From assembly GCF_004962245.1 (NCBI RefSeq), contig NZ_SUHQ01000020.1, positions 1-64,000 on the forward strand: a stretch of 64,000 nucleotides of DNA, written 5' to 3'. Position numbers and translations under genes: made by a program. Of this stretch, positions 16,736 to 25,299 are shown piece after piece. The notes below the pieces were generated by a model. That model had not been told where the DNA came from. It saw only the letters and a list, made by a program, of their open reading frames with translations, and ran no database searches. How positions within the stretch are numbered: position 1 is the stretch's first letter; every line of letters begins with the position of its first letter. This stretch comes from Mesorhizobium sp. Lineage in GTDB: Bacteria; Pseudomonadota; Alphaproteobacteria; Rhizobiales; Rhizobiaceae.

Positions 16736-16855
16736 TACATGCCATCCCCAGAGCCGGTAGGCAACCACCTAGTGTGGCGAATCGGAAATTCGCATCATTT
16801 GGAGCAGGGTAAGGACCTGTTGACGCGACCGGCATGGCGCTGACTGCGGACAAGC

Positions 16856-17869
16856 TCAGGTCTCGCCGACCGGGCGGGTTGCGGCCATGAGAAAGCGCAG
16901 CGGCGGCACTGGCTGCGTCGAAGCAAAGCCGACGCGGCGAAACAGCGCATCCAGCTTGTCGGCGGCGACGCCGCGGACGATGGGGATAAAGTTGGATTGG
17001 CTGGCCAGCGCGTAGGCCGCAGCCGATGTCAGCCCCTGCTCATTCTTCACGTCGAGGAAGTTCCGCAACCGGTATTTGTCGCGTACATGCCGTTCGTGCC
17101 TTCTGAGCACGGCTTTCGAGCCTTCCGGCAGACTGTCGATCGCCAGCAGCGCCAGATCCGCGTCGGCCAGACGCTTGAGATCCTGCGTCTTGTGCCGGCC
17201 GCTCAGCGAATCCGCCCGAACGATCGCGCCGTAACCACAGGACCTGATGACCTTGAACCGCGCCCCGCAGGCGACCGCGCGCGCGTAGAGTTCATAGTCT
17301 TCACCCAGACGCAGATTTTCGTCGTAGCGCAGCCCATGCCGGTCGAGAAAAGCGCGATTGATCACTGGTTTGAGGAAGCCCAACTCACCTCTCTGCACAC
17401 GGCGCCTGGATATGTTGCCTTCGATGAAACGCTCGAAATCGAGGAACTCCGGATCGGCCGAAAACCGCGGAGCGACGATTTTCGAGACGTCGGTCACCGT
17501 ATCGTCCCTGATCAACATGATGTTGTCGGCAGCGAAATCCCAATCGGCGCTGGCGAACAATTCACGAAATCTGCCCTCTAGAAAAAAGTCGTCGGCGTCC
17601 AGAATGCTGATGAACGGCGATTTGGACGTGGCGATCGCGGCGTTGCGGGCGAAGGAAGGACCGCGATTGACGTCGTGGCGGATGACGGAAAGCCTGCCGC
17701 TGCCATCGTCGGCCGCCCGAGCGACTTTCGCGGTGTCGTCGGTGGACGCGTCATCGACGACCACCACTTCCGCCACCTCCGGCTCGCGCAATGCCGATGC
17801 GATGGCATTCGGGATTGTACGCGCCGCGTTGCGGGCAGCGATGATCACGCAGACCTGGGGTTCTGTCAT
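16856..17869 (-). CDS. exoU: Family 2 glycosyltransferase, ExoU-like
   Basis: GT2 enzyme (337 aa) likely adding a side-chain glucose; ExoU of S. meliloti makes a beta-1,6 bond. Motifs are VCVIIAARNAARTIPNAIAS, VVVVDDASTDDTAKVAR, GPSFARNAAIATSKSPF, the DxD-type ISILDADDFFLEGRF, and LRLGEDYELYARAVACGA. Start ATG 17869 follows GAGGCG; the upstream extension to 18016 is not family-like. It belongs to the same subgroup as ExoO, so the ExoU call rests on overall resemblance and on no other ExoU or ExoW candidate being present. Transcribed alone or with exoX upstream. Confidence 0.83.
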   Translation of the reverse strand: MTEPQVCVIIAARNAARTIPNAIASALREPEVAEVVVVDDASTDDTAKVARAADDGSGRLSVIRHDVNRGPSFARNAAIATSKSPFISILDADDFFLEGRFRELFASADWDFAADNIMLIRDDTVTDVSKIVAPRFSADPEFLDFERFIEGNISRRRVQRGELGFLKPVINRAFLDRHGLRYDENLRLGEDYELYARAVACGARFKVIRSCGYGAIVRADSLSGRHKTQDLKRLADADLALLAIDSLPEGSKAVLRRHERHVRDKYRLRNFLDVKNEQGLTSAAAYALASQSNFIPIVRGVAADKLDALFRRVGFASTQPVPPLRFLMAATRPVGET

Positions 17870-18423
17870 CAATTCGCCTCTCGACTGCTCACGTAGCTCC
17901 GAATTTCCTCGCCCCTCCCGTTCAATGTTCGAAGCAGCTCTGTCTAGCTCATCGACTGTCCAGCTCGCCAATCGTCCGGGTGTTCGAAAAAGCATCAGTC
18001 GGCGCTTATGCTGCAAATGCGAAGCAAAGCATCGCCAAAATCACTCGCGCCGTCCAGTCTTTCCTTTCGGTGTCGTCATGGCGCAAATCGGCGGGCGCCG
18101 AATGCCGGTGGATAGACGCGCTGCTTCGCAAGCCGTCCCTGCCCCTTCTGGACGAAGTCGTCTGCATGAAGCCATCCGCGCAGCCGAATCGCTGGCCGCC
18201 AAGGCGATCGACGGCTGCGGTGCGATGACGACCCTGATCATCGCGCCGGGCCAACGGTGTCGCTCTCGCCGACTGGGTGGTCGCGATCGAAACGGCCGCC
18301 TCGTCAAGGCCGGCAAGTCTGGAGGCTGAACCAGAGGCTGAAGGAAATCGGAAACCGGTTGTTCAGAATGCTGTCATCGGCGAACAGTCCGACAGGAATC
18401 CGGCCGGCTGCCCCGACGCCAGG
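17870..18423. other. Intergenic stretch without a recognisable gene
   Basis: About 550 bp between exoU and the exoX-like gene. Several short frames are open on both strands but none shows a start with a ribosome binding site, family motifs or consistent composition. It may contain the exoU promoter or decayed sequence; I see no repeat or operator in it. Confidence 0.4.
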
Positions 18424-18690
18424 TCAGCGAAGGCTTCTCCTGGCACTGAACTTCTCGCCATCTTCGGTCGAACCCAGCTTTCGTTCGATATCGAGAATCC
18501 TATCAGCCGATGCCGGGGCATTTCTGACAACCATGGCAAAAACCAGCAAAAAGTAGCCCAACTGGATGACAATGGCGCAGGCTATAACACGAAAAAGCGT
18601 CGTGCCGAGCGAAGCGCCGCCCAGAAGAGACCCAGCGACCACGATCGCCAGAGCGAAAATCATGCCGACAATGAATTTTGGTAGCGACAT
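18424..18690 (-). CDS. exoX: ExoX/SyrA-like EPS production modulator
   Basis: A small (88 aa) inner-membrane protein beginning MSLPKFIVGMIFALAIVVAG. It has two hydrophobic helices (about residues 6-24 and 32-58, the latter around IACAIVIQLGYFLLVFAMVV) and a short charged cytoplasmic tail with ILDIERKLG. Size, topology and place beside exoY fit the ExoX/PsiA/SyrA group of post-transcriptional inhibitors or modulators of EPS synthesis, thought to act on ExoY-type transferases. Start ATG 18690 has only a weak SD; the frame runs on to 18933 but upstream codons look random. Divergent from exoY across 600 bp. Confidence 0.7.
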   Translation of the reverse strand: MSLPKFIVGMIFALAIVVAGSLLGGASLGTTLFRVIACAIVIQLGYFLLVFAMVVRNAPASADRILDIERKLGSTEDGEKFSARRSLR

Positions 18691-19290
18691 ACCTGACAGC
18701 CCGTCAACCTGCTCGGGCAAAATCGATGATTGACCCACCCCGAGCCTCCCTTCGCCATGCGAGCTTGTTAAACCGCCCGCTTTTTGGCCGGTTGCTTCCA
18801 GCCTTTCTACGCTGTCGATACTCTGACAGAAACGATTTGCAACTCTATTAAGATGAGCAGTAGCCGGCAAGGCCAACCACAAATAATTTTTACCGAGTTT
18901 GCGGGATCGACTCTGCCATGCTGCGATGCACACATCGGCATCACGACCAATCCATCGCTATGGCTTCACTTCAGTAAGAGCGCCAATATTAATTAGTATT
19001 TTACCTTAATGCCTCTCTATATTTTGCGAAACTAACGCACGATAAAGCTCCAAATCGCCCCACAAAGAGCGATTCGCCCAAAATCAGCCTCAAAAAGGCA
19101 CTAGATTTTTCAAGATTGCCTATAAACTGTCATAAACGCGCCATAAAGATCAAAATTTGTGCAGGTTCAGTTTATTATTTAGTCAATTCATGACGTGATT
19201 ATTTCAAGTGATCGAGAAATTGTGTGTTGCGATGCAACATTTTTTTGATATCGTGCGACAAACCATCCGTTCAACGTATGGAGTTTACGC
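18691..19290. promoter_or_regulatory. AT-rich exoX-exoY divergent regulatory region with exo box
   Basis: A 600-bp gap without genes. From about 18980 to 19265 it is markedly richer in A and T than the rest of the window, with runs such as ATTAATTAG and multiple TA steps. A perfect 15-bp palindrome, TGTTGCGATGCAACA, lies at 19225-19239, 51 bp upstream of the exoY start, followed by seven T. AT-rich tracts of this kind are typical targets of MucR/Ros zinc-finger regulators of rhizobial exo genes; that assignment is inference. Confidence 0.6.
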
Positions 19291-19965
19291 ATGAGGGACG
19301 TAGCGAAGCCGGCCAATGCGGATTTTTCGCAGGCCGGCATTGATTTTCCACCGATCGGCGGCCTGCTCAAACGCAGCTTCGACATCGCCGGTTCACTGAT
19401 TGGCCTGGTTGCTCTCAGTCCGCTGTTTGTGATGGTCGCACTGCTTGTCAAGTTTTCCGACGGCGGACCGATTTTCTACGGTCACAGCCGGATCGGTCGG
19501 GGAGGGCGGATTTTCCCGTGCCTCAAGTTTCGCACCATGGTTCAGGACGGCGAACGGGTGCTGGCCGCATATCTTGCCGCCAACCCGGACGCCAACGCTG
19601 AATGGATAGCGACGCGCAAGCTCAAGAACGATCCGCGCGTCACGCGCGTCGGAGCCGTGCTGAGGAAGCTTAGCCTCGATGAACTGCCCCAGATCATAAA
19701 CATCCTTCAGGGTGACATGAGCCTTGTCGGCCCTCGTCCCGTCGTGCGCGACGAACTCGAGATTTACGGTAGTTCGGCCGTCTATTACCTGAAATCGCGC
19801 CCCGGCCTGACCGGGCTCTGGCAGGTCAGCGGCCGCAACGACGTTTCCTACGACAGCCGCGTCGCATTCGATCGCCACTATGTCGAGAACTGGTCGCTCT
19901 TTGAGGATATTCGTATTATCATCAAGACCGTGCCTGCCGTCTGGATGTCGCGGGGCTGCTACTGA
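19291..19965 (+). CDS. exoY: Priming sugar-phosphate transferase, ExoY-like
   Basis: Transfers galactose-1-phosphate from UDP-galactose to undecaprenyl phosphate, starting EPS assembly at the inner membrane. The 224-aa protein (S. meliloti ExoY 226 aa) has one N-terminal hydrophobic hairpin (FDIAGSLIGLVALSPLFVMV), then the polyprenyl-transferase signature: RIGRGGRIFPCLKFRTMV, LRKLSLDELPQIINILQGD, MSLVGPRPVV, and SRPGLTGLWQVSGRNDVSY. ATG 19291 fits the usual length. Followed by exoF in the same direction, as in exoYFQ of S. meliloti, although exoQ has been displaced and inverted here. Confidence 0.95.
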   Translation: MRDVAKPANADFSQAGIDFPPIGGLLKRSFDIAGSLIGLVALSPLFVMVALLVKFSDGGPIFYGHSRIGRGGRIFPCLKFRTMVQDGERVLAAYLAANPDANAEWIATRKLKNDPRVTRVGAVLRKLSLDELPQIINILQGDMSLVGPRPVVRDELEIYGSSAVYYLKSRPGLTGLWQVSGRNDVSYDSRVAFDRHYVENWSLFEDIRIIIKTVPAVWMSRGCY

Positions 19966-20111
19966 CCGGCGGGGAGCTGGTCGTGTGTCGAGGAGTGGCT
20001 GTCCCAGCATTCTGCAGCAAGCTTCATCGGGTGGGGTCAAGCGGATCGGAAAACGTTGAGTTGAAAACAGACATCTTCGAAATCTCCTGCGCCGGCATTG
20101 TTGGCAATCGC

Positions 20112-21338
20112 ATGCGGCGGATGCGGCTTATGACCACCTGCCTTGCGCTGGCGTTCGCCGTTCCCCAACTCGCCGCCGCCGACGAGTACCGCCTTGGATC
20201 GCAGGACAAGCTGACCATCCGGGTGGCCGAATGGCAGACCGTTGAAGGCACGTTCCGCGACTGGACGGCCGTCAACGGAGAATACACGGTCGGCCCGGCC
20301 GGAACATTGTCCGTGCCGTTCGTCGGCGAAATGCCGGCATCCGGCAAGACCACGTCCGAGGTCGCGGCGGCGATCGGCCAGGCGCTCCAGCGCAAGCTCG
20401 CTCTGGCGGACCGGCCGGAGGCATCCGTCGAAATGGCGCAGTACAGGCCATTCTACATTTCCGGGGAGGTCCAGACCCCCGGCCAGTATCCTTACGTGCC
20501 TGAGCTGACCGTGCTGAGGGCGATGAGCATCGCCGGCGGTGTCCGACGGAGCCCCGAAGGACAGCGGTATGACCGCGACATGATCAATGCCAAGGGCGAT
20601 TTTGACGTTCTCCAGGACCAACGGGTCCGACTGATCGTCAGGCGCGCGCGCATCGAAGCGGAGATAGCGGACAAGCCGGCATTCGACGTGCCGAAGGAGG
20701 TGGCCGACGATCCGAAGCTGGAAAGCATCGTTGCCGACGAGATGGCGATCCTGACGGCCGATCAACAGAAGCTCAAACTGCGCCTTCAGGCGCTCGACGA
20801 TTTGAAGAAGCTGCTGCAGAGCGAGATCGATTCTCTGCAGAAAAAGATCGTCAACCAGCAGCGGCAGGTCGACCTGGCAAAGGAACAGCTCAGCGGCATC
20901 GGTTCGCTGGCACAGAAAGGCCTTGTCGTCAACACGCGGGTTCTGAATTCGCAACAAACGATCGCCGACCTGGAAGGCCAGATCCTGGATTACGACACCG
21001 CCATCCTCACCGCCAAGCAGGCGATCAGCAAAGCCACCCAGGACGCCATCGATCTGGAAAACACCCAGAATGCGAGCCTCGCCGCCGATCGGCAACAGGT
21101 AGAATCCGATCTCAGTGCAACAATGCTCAAGATGAACATGCAAACGGGCCTGATGGCTGAAGTCGTGTCGGCGAACCCCGCGTCGCGCCGCTATCGCGAC
21201 GGCGAAGAGCCAATAATGTCGTTCAGCCTGGTTCGGGCGGTCAATGGCAAGATCAGCGAAATCAGCGCCAGCGAGGATACGCCAGTGCTGCCCGGAGACG
21301 TGATCAAGGTCAAGCTGGCGCCCGTGGCCGTCCAATAG
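20112..21338 (+). CDS. exoF: Polysaccharide export protein, ExoF-like (OPX family)
   Basis: Periplasmic/outer-membrane polysaccharide export component (about 408 aa). A signal peptide (MTTCLALAFAVPQLAAA) precedes the export domain YRLGSQDKLTIRVAEWQ and VGPAGTLSVPFVGEMPA, a SLBB-like segment (FYISGEVQTPGQYPYVPELT), and a long coiled coil (about 200-330) that probably spans the periplasm to meet ExoP. The start is uncertain: ATG 20112, 20121 or 20130 all precede the signal sequence; TTG 20061 would give 425 aa, nearer S. meliloti ExoF (421 aa). The 146-bp gap after exoY shows no promoter I can name. Confidence 0.88.
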   Translation: MRRMRLMTTCLALAFAVPQLAAADEYRLGSQDKLTIRVAEWQTVEGTFRDWTAVNGEYTVGPAGTLSVPFVGEMPASGKTTSEVAAAIGQALQRKLALADRPEASVEMAQYRPFYISGEVQTPGQYPYVPELTVLRAMSIAGGVRRSPEGQRYDRDMINAKGDFDVLQDQRVRLIVRRARIEAEIADKPAFDVPKEVADDPKLESIVADEMAILTADQQKLKLRLQALDDLKKLLQSEIDSLQKKIVNQQRQVDLAKEQLSGIGSLAQKGLVVNTRVLNSQQTIADLEGQILDYDTAILTAKQAISKATQDAIDLENTQNASLAADRQQVESDLSATMLKMNMQTGLMAEVVSANPASRRYRDGEEPIMSFSLVRAVNGKISEISASEDTPVLPGDVIKVKLAPVAVQ

Positions 21339-21575
21339 GTTTTTCGACCAGCTGCGTCGGCAGAGGGCCGTAGCCGCACCACTTCGTCGACGATAACATC
21401 GACCCGTTCATCGCCGTGCCGCTCGACCAGTTCGGCAGTCGGACCGTGTCCATGTGTCTCCTGGTCAACCTGGTGCCTGGCACGGTGGTGTGCCAGGACA
21501 GCAGACGCATAGCCGCCGGAAAAAGGGCATTCCCGTCGCGCTGGCCTGGAATTGCACCGCCGTTGACAAGTCGCC
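21339..21575. other. Gap upstream of the pRiA4b-type remnant; nothing recognised
   Basis: No start codon with an SD and no family motif. Frames on the plus strand are broken within 240 bp. It may be the decayed 5' part of the remnant that follows or of another insertion. Confidence 0.35.
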
Positions 21576-21830
21576 CGCTTCGCCTACACTTGTGGGTTCG
21601 GGGACAACTGGGAGCATACGGTCGCATTCGAAAAGGCGAGCCGGTGGTTGGGGGCATATCTACTCCGTCCGCATCACTGGAAAGCGCAACTGTCCGCTCG
21701 GAGGATTGCGGCGGCGGCGTTGCTGGCCATCCTGGCCGATCCCGACCACGCCGAACAGATCGACTGAATCGGCGAAGAGTTCGACCGGACGAGTTCGACC
21801 TTGAACTCGCCAACACTGTGCTCGCCGACC
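21576..21830 (+). pseudogene. Degraded plasmid pRiA4b ORF-3-like gene
   Basis: Pieces of this mobile-element-associated family can be followed through three frames. The first reads RFAYTCGFGDNWEHTVAFEKA from 21576, matching the family's YDFGDNWEH core. A shift gives VRITGKRNCPLG, then LLAILADPDHAEQID and IGEEFD with an internal stop, then a further shift to PDEFDLELAN near 21800. The order matches the family's C-terminal half (GKRACPPEDCGG, LADPDHPEH, EFDPEEFD). At least two frameshifts plus a stop codon make it non-functional. It marks past gene gain between exoF and the methyltransferase. Confidence rests on motif memory. Confidence 0.6.
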
Positions 21831-21925
21831 GACAAGCCAGCCTATCGCCAACTCGGGACGTGAGTAATTACAGCGCAAGCAGAAATTGTGCTTTAGTTGC
21901 AGCTAAATCCGAAGAGGACCTTGTC

Positions 21926-22684
21926 ATGCACGGTGAAAGGGACGAAATCGTCAATCGAGAAAGAGAATTTCACAATCTCAGATTTAGTCAGGAGGAGGAT
22001 CCAAGAGGAAATCTGGACAAGTGGTATCGAACAATCCGTCACGGTGCCGAACGTCAAAACGAGCAAATAAAACGCCTTTCGAAAAACGCAGACGTGCTCG
22101 AGTACGGTTGTTCCGATGGCGGGTGGTCCCTGCATTCCCTGCACCTGCCCGATCTTTGCCGATCTCTGACGGGGATCGATATTTCGGAAGTAGCAGTAAA
22201 CAAGGCGAACGAACGGGCGAAAACGCTTGGAAACACGAACGCCACATTCCTGGCGATGAATGCGGAAGCCATGTCCTTCGAGGACAACAAGTTCGACTTG
22301 GTGTATGGGCGCGGGATCATCCATCACCTGGACCTGGATCGGTGCTTTTCCGAGGTGGTCCGTGTCTTGAAGCCGAACGGCGTGGCGTCCTTCTACGAGC
22401 CGATGGGACACAATCCTCTCCTGAATGCCTACAGAAGGCGGACACCCCTCATCCGCACCGCTGATGAACATCCATTGTTGGTTTCGGACTTCGCGTTGGC
22501 TCGCCGCTATTTCCGCGATGTCCAGGTGGAATATTTCGGCCTGTGCTCCGTAGGAAGCGCGCTGATGCCGCGAAGCATCTCGGAGACCGTCTACACAGTT
22601 GGCAAAGCTGTCGATTCAGTCGTTCTGACGCTTCCCTATGTGAAGCGGTTCGCATGGTATGCGCTCCTGACTCTTAGGGCCTGA
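21926..22684 (+). CDS. SAM-dependent class I methyltransferase
   Basis: A 252-aa cytosolic Methyltransf_11-type protein: motif I ADVLEYGCSDGGWSLHSL near 59-76, acidic residue of motif II in LTGIDISEVAVNKANERA, NAEAMSFEDNKFDLVYGRG (motif IV), HHLDLDRCFSEVVRVLKPNG. Start ATG 21926 with AGAGGA 8 bp upstream; the frame continues far upstream into remnant sequence that is not part of it. Base composition is lower in GC than neighbours in its first 250 bp. It lies between exoF and the convergent exoQ, so it could methylate an EPS sugar or a precursor. Sugar O-methylation is inference; other acceptors are possible. Confidence 0.82.
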   Translation: MHGERDEIVNREREFHNLRFSQEEDPRGNLDKWYRTIRHGAERQNEQIKRLSKNADVLEYGCSDGGWSLHSLHLPDLCRSLTGIDISEVAVNKANERAKTLGNTNATFLAMNAEAMSFEDNKFDLVYGRGIIHHLDLDRCFSEVVRVLKPNGVASFYEPMGHNPLLNAYRRRTPLIRTADEHPLLVSDFALARRYFRDVQVEYFGLCSVGSALMPRSISETVYTVGKAVDSVVLTLPYVKRFAWYALLTLRA

Positions 22685-22791
22685 CCACAGGCAGCAGGCC
22701 TAGCTCGGGCGAGTGAAGGAGCAACCGCCTTTCGCCAGCGCTTCAGAAGCTGCCAGCGAGATGATCGTTCGGCCTTAGCGCTGGCATTTGC

Positions 22792-24057
22792 TTAGCCCCT
22801 TGCGGCTTTTGCTTCCTCGAAATCGCTGACCGAGGTCCACCGGGGACGGGCGACAGGCACCTTCGCCAGCTTGAAGTAGCTGTAATACAGGAGGAAAGAG
22901 CCCATGATGTAAGGGTTGAAGGTATCGATCTCGACGAAGGACCGGATGAACAGAAGCATCATCACGCCGGCGAGAATCACGGACTCGGCTTGCCATGTCC
23001 TGAATACCAATGCCGATATGTGGCCCCACAGCGTGCGCAGAATGATCAGCGAAATCAGCGTCGCGCCGACATATCCAAGCTCGACGAGGGCTTCTATGTA
23101 GGTGTTGTGGAAGTGGAAGCCGGCTCGGGTCGTGATGTAGAATTCGTTCCAAAGCCGCTCGGCCTCGGCGAAACCCTGCACCCAATAGGCCGCATAGCCG
23201 ACACCTAGGATCGGCGCTTGCTGCGCCGCATTCCAGCCCTGCTCCCAGAGATAGGTCCGTCCAGTGAGCGTGGAATCCTTTCCGAAAGCGCCAAGGACGA
23301 AATCCAGAAGTCCCGCGAAGGCAACCACGGTGATCACGACCAGCCCGCCTGCGCCAACCAGGAAAATCACCCGTCGATAGCGGAGCGAAAGCTTCTTGGT
23401 CATGGCGAGCAGAGCCACCAGAGCGAGAACCGCCGGTACCGAAGCCGTCGAGGTGGCGGAATGCGCAACGAACAGCAGATAGGCCGACAGGACGACGACC
23501 GGCGCCGTCAGGAAAAAGCTTATCCGTCCGCGTCTGAGAAAGACCAGGAAGACAATGCAAAAATAGATGCCGAGCGATGCGACAAAGCCGATCTGGTTTT
23601 TGGAGCTGAATGCGCCGACGAAATTGTACGTCCCGTCGAGAACATCATAGGAATAAGCCCCGACCTTGAGCGAATAGAGCAGGACGAGAAAAATCCCGAT
23701 CAGTGAGCCGATCGTCAACGTCCGTACACTGAGGGTGCGCGCTGCAATGTAGGCGCAGGCAATATGAGAGCAGTATTGGATCGCCGTCCTCAACGTGATG
23801 CCGGGGGCATCCGACCAGAACACCGAGAGGCAGATGTAGATTGCAAACGCCAGCGGGAGCCAGGCGCTGGAGACATGTCGCAACAGCCGCCGGTAGTCCA
23901 CCAGGATGAGGGGAAGCCAGACCGCATAATAGGCCAGGATCATGATTTGGCCGAAAACGGAGGAGTAGGAGAACGCCCAGATGGAAATGGCAACAGCGAA
24001 TGCGCCGTAGACCGTGTTCTTCTCCGGGTCGACCAACAGAGATTTCGGAATCTTCAT
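22792..24057 (-). CDS. exoQ: EPS polymerase, ExoQ-like (Wzy/O-antigen ligase superfamily)
   Basis: Polytopic inner-membrane protein (421 aa, roughly 10-12 helices) that would polymerise flipped repeat units. Family features: LSVFWSDAPGITLRTAIQY in the first half, the periplasmic loop after GKDSTLTGRTYLWEQGW, ILGVGYAAYWVQG and HFHNTYIEALVELGYVG, the usual Wzy_C signature with the conserved RxxLW and HNTYIE. ATG 24057 is preferred; GTG 24111 would add 18 residues and leave only 15 bp to the exo box. Convergent with the methyltransferase gene and inverted relative to exoYF, unlike S. meliloti. Confidence 0.9.
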   Translation of the reverse strand: MKIPKSLLVDPEKNTVYGAFAVAISIWAFSYSSVFGQIMILAYYAVWLPLILVDYRRLLRHVSSAWLPLAFAIYICLSVFWSDAPGITLRTAIQYCSHIACAYIAARTLSVRTLTIGSLIGIFLVLLYSLKVGAYSYDVLDGTYNFVGAFSSKNQIGFVASLGIYFCIVFLVFLRRGRISFFLTAPVVVLSAYLLFVAHSATSTASVPAVLALVALLAMTKKLSLRYRRVIFLVGAGGLVVITVVAFAGLLDFVLGAFGKDSTLTGRTYLWEQGWNAAQQAPILGVGYAAYWVQGFAEAERLWNEFYITTRAGFHFHNTYIEALVELGYVGATLISLIILRTLWGHISALVFRTWQAESVILAGVMMLLFIRSFVEIDTFNPYIMGSFLLYYSYFKLAKVPVARPRWTSVSDFEEAKAARG

Positions 24058-24126
24058 CTCGGTAGCGGATTCCCGTCCATCCAGTTCAATGCCGATTCGC
24101 CGCCTCGCCACGTGCGGGTGCTCTTA

Positions 24127-24141
24127 TTGTGCAGTGCAATA
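24127..24141. promoter_or_regulatory. Exo-box palindrome upstream of exoQ
   Basis: Read on the minus strand this is TATTGCACTGCACAA, which matches the 7955-7969 site at 13 of 15 positions. It lies 69 bp upstream of the preferred exoQ start, a spacing similar to the exoL and exoY boxes. Confidence 0.5.
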
Positions 24142-24504
24142 TAACCCATCCCCCGCAGCCTGTCACCCAAATGAGGCAAAAACACCTGTAAGGACGCCTT
24201 CAGGAGACGGGTAAGGACCACGATAGGCGGTCCGGCAAGAACCAACAATCCCCGCCATCCTCTGGCCGGAACCTCGCTGAGGGAGCGGGAACTCGTCCAG
24301 ATCCTCCTCGCCGGCCATCCGGGCGCGACCATCGCCGAGAGAAGGTGTCGCCAGGAGACCAGGGATCTCAACCGCCTGCTCCTGGCCCACCATGAACCTG
24401 TTCGGAGGTTCCAATCCCGGCTTGAACTTGTCTGCCGTTGACTTCACATTCGCGGCCGACGGTGCCGTCCGGCGCCCGTCGGGATGGCAACAAGGGAAAA
24501 CCAT
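24142..24504. other. Gap between exoQ and SDR gene; no supported gene
   Basis: Short frames exist on both strands, the longest leftward from 24504, but without an SD, plausible N-terminus or motif. One plus-strand stretch near 24270-24420 reads like a decayed helical protein. I cannot identify it and treat the region as intergenic or remnant sequence. Confidence 0.35.
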
Positions 24505-25257
24505 ATGCCGATGAGTTTTGCGGGACGGTTTGCCGGACGGTCGGCCGTGATCACTGGTGGCGCCTCAGGCATCGGCTTGGCCGTGGCGCAAAGGATCGTC
24601 GAAGAGGGCGGGCGCGTTTGCGTCTGGGATCGCGACCCCGCCCAGATCGAACAGGCCAAGGCCGTCATTGCCGGCCTGCACGGCGTGACCGTCGATGTCG
24701 CTGATGCGGCAGCGGTCGAACATGCCGCTCTGAGTACGATCGAAGCGCTTGGCGCGGTCGATATCCTGGTCACCAGTGCGGCCATCACCGGACCGAACAT
24801 GACGACGTGGGACTATTCGGTGGAGGATTGGCGCCGGGTCGTCGACATCAACATCAACGGCGTCTTCTATTGCAACAAGGCGCTGGTTCCGCACATGATC
24901 GAGCGCAATTACGGCAGGATCGTCAACATCGCCTCTATTGCCGGCAAGGAGGGAAATCCCAACGCATCGGCCTACAGCACCTCCAAGGCGGCGGTGATCG
25001 GCATGACCAAGTCGCTGGGCAAGGAACTGGCCAAGACCAAGGTGACGGTGAACTGCGTCACGCCGGCAGCCGTGCGCACCGCGATCTTCCAGCAGATGAG
25101 CCAGGAGCACATCGATTTCATGCTGTCGAAAATACCGATGGCGCGGTTTGGCGAGGTCGAGGAGGTGGCGGCGCTGATCTCATGGATCGCTTCCGAGGAA
25201 TGCTCTTTCACGACGGCCGCCGTCTTCGACGTTTCCGGCGGCCGGGCGACCTATTGA
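24505..25257 (+). CDS. Short-chain dehydrogenase/reductase
   Basis: Classical SDR (250 aa) using NAD(P)H. TGGASGIG forms the dinucleotide loop near 15-22, the NNAG-like position reads SAAITG, and the catalytic set is the serine of IASIAG with YSTSK. C-terminal AALISWIASEECSFTTAAVFDVSGG is the usual substrate-side end. Start ATG 24505 has AAGGGA 8 bp upstream. Closest in feel to 3-oxoacyl-ACP reductase/sugar-acid dehydrogenase SDRs, but substrate cannot be read from sequence. It leads a rightward series of glycan genes and ends 42 bp before the glucanase gene, so a role in sugar metabolism is inferred. Confidence 0.85.
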   Translation: MPMSFAGRFAGRSAVITGGASGIGLAVAQRIVEEGGRVCVWDRDPAQIEQAKAVIAGLHGVTVDVADAAAVEHAALSTIEALGAVDILVTSAAITGPNMTTWDYSVEDWRRVVDININGVFYCNKALVPHMIERNYGRIVNIASIAGKEGNPNASAYSTSKAAVIGMTKSLGKELAKTKVTVNCVTPAAVRTAIFQQMSQEHIDFMLSKIPMARFGEVEEVAALISWIASEECSFTTAAVFDVSGGRATY

Positions 25258-25299
25258 AGCAAGTCAGGCGCGATCTACCGCCACTGGAGTTCACGTCGT

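Noticed and set aside
17980..18228. An 82-codon plus-strand frame downstream of exoX as a small gene
   Set aside because: No SD and low-complexity shadow-like composition; competing frames of similar length on the other strand.
20037..21335. A 432-codon minus-strand frame opposite exoF
   Set aside because: exoF has signal peptide and export-domain motifs; the opposite frame has none.
24163..24504. A 113-codon minus-strand frame between exoQ and the SDR gene
   Set aside because: No SD, no recognisable motif, overlaps the SDR ribosome binding site region.
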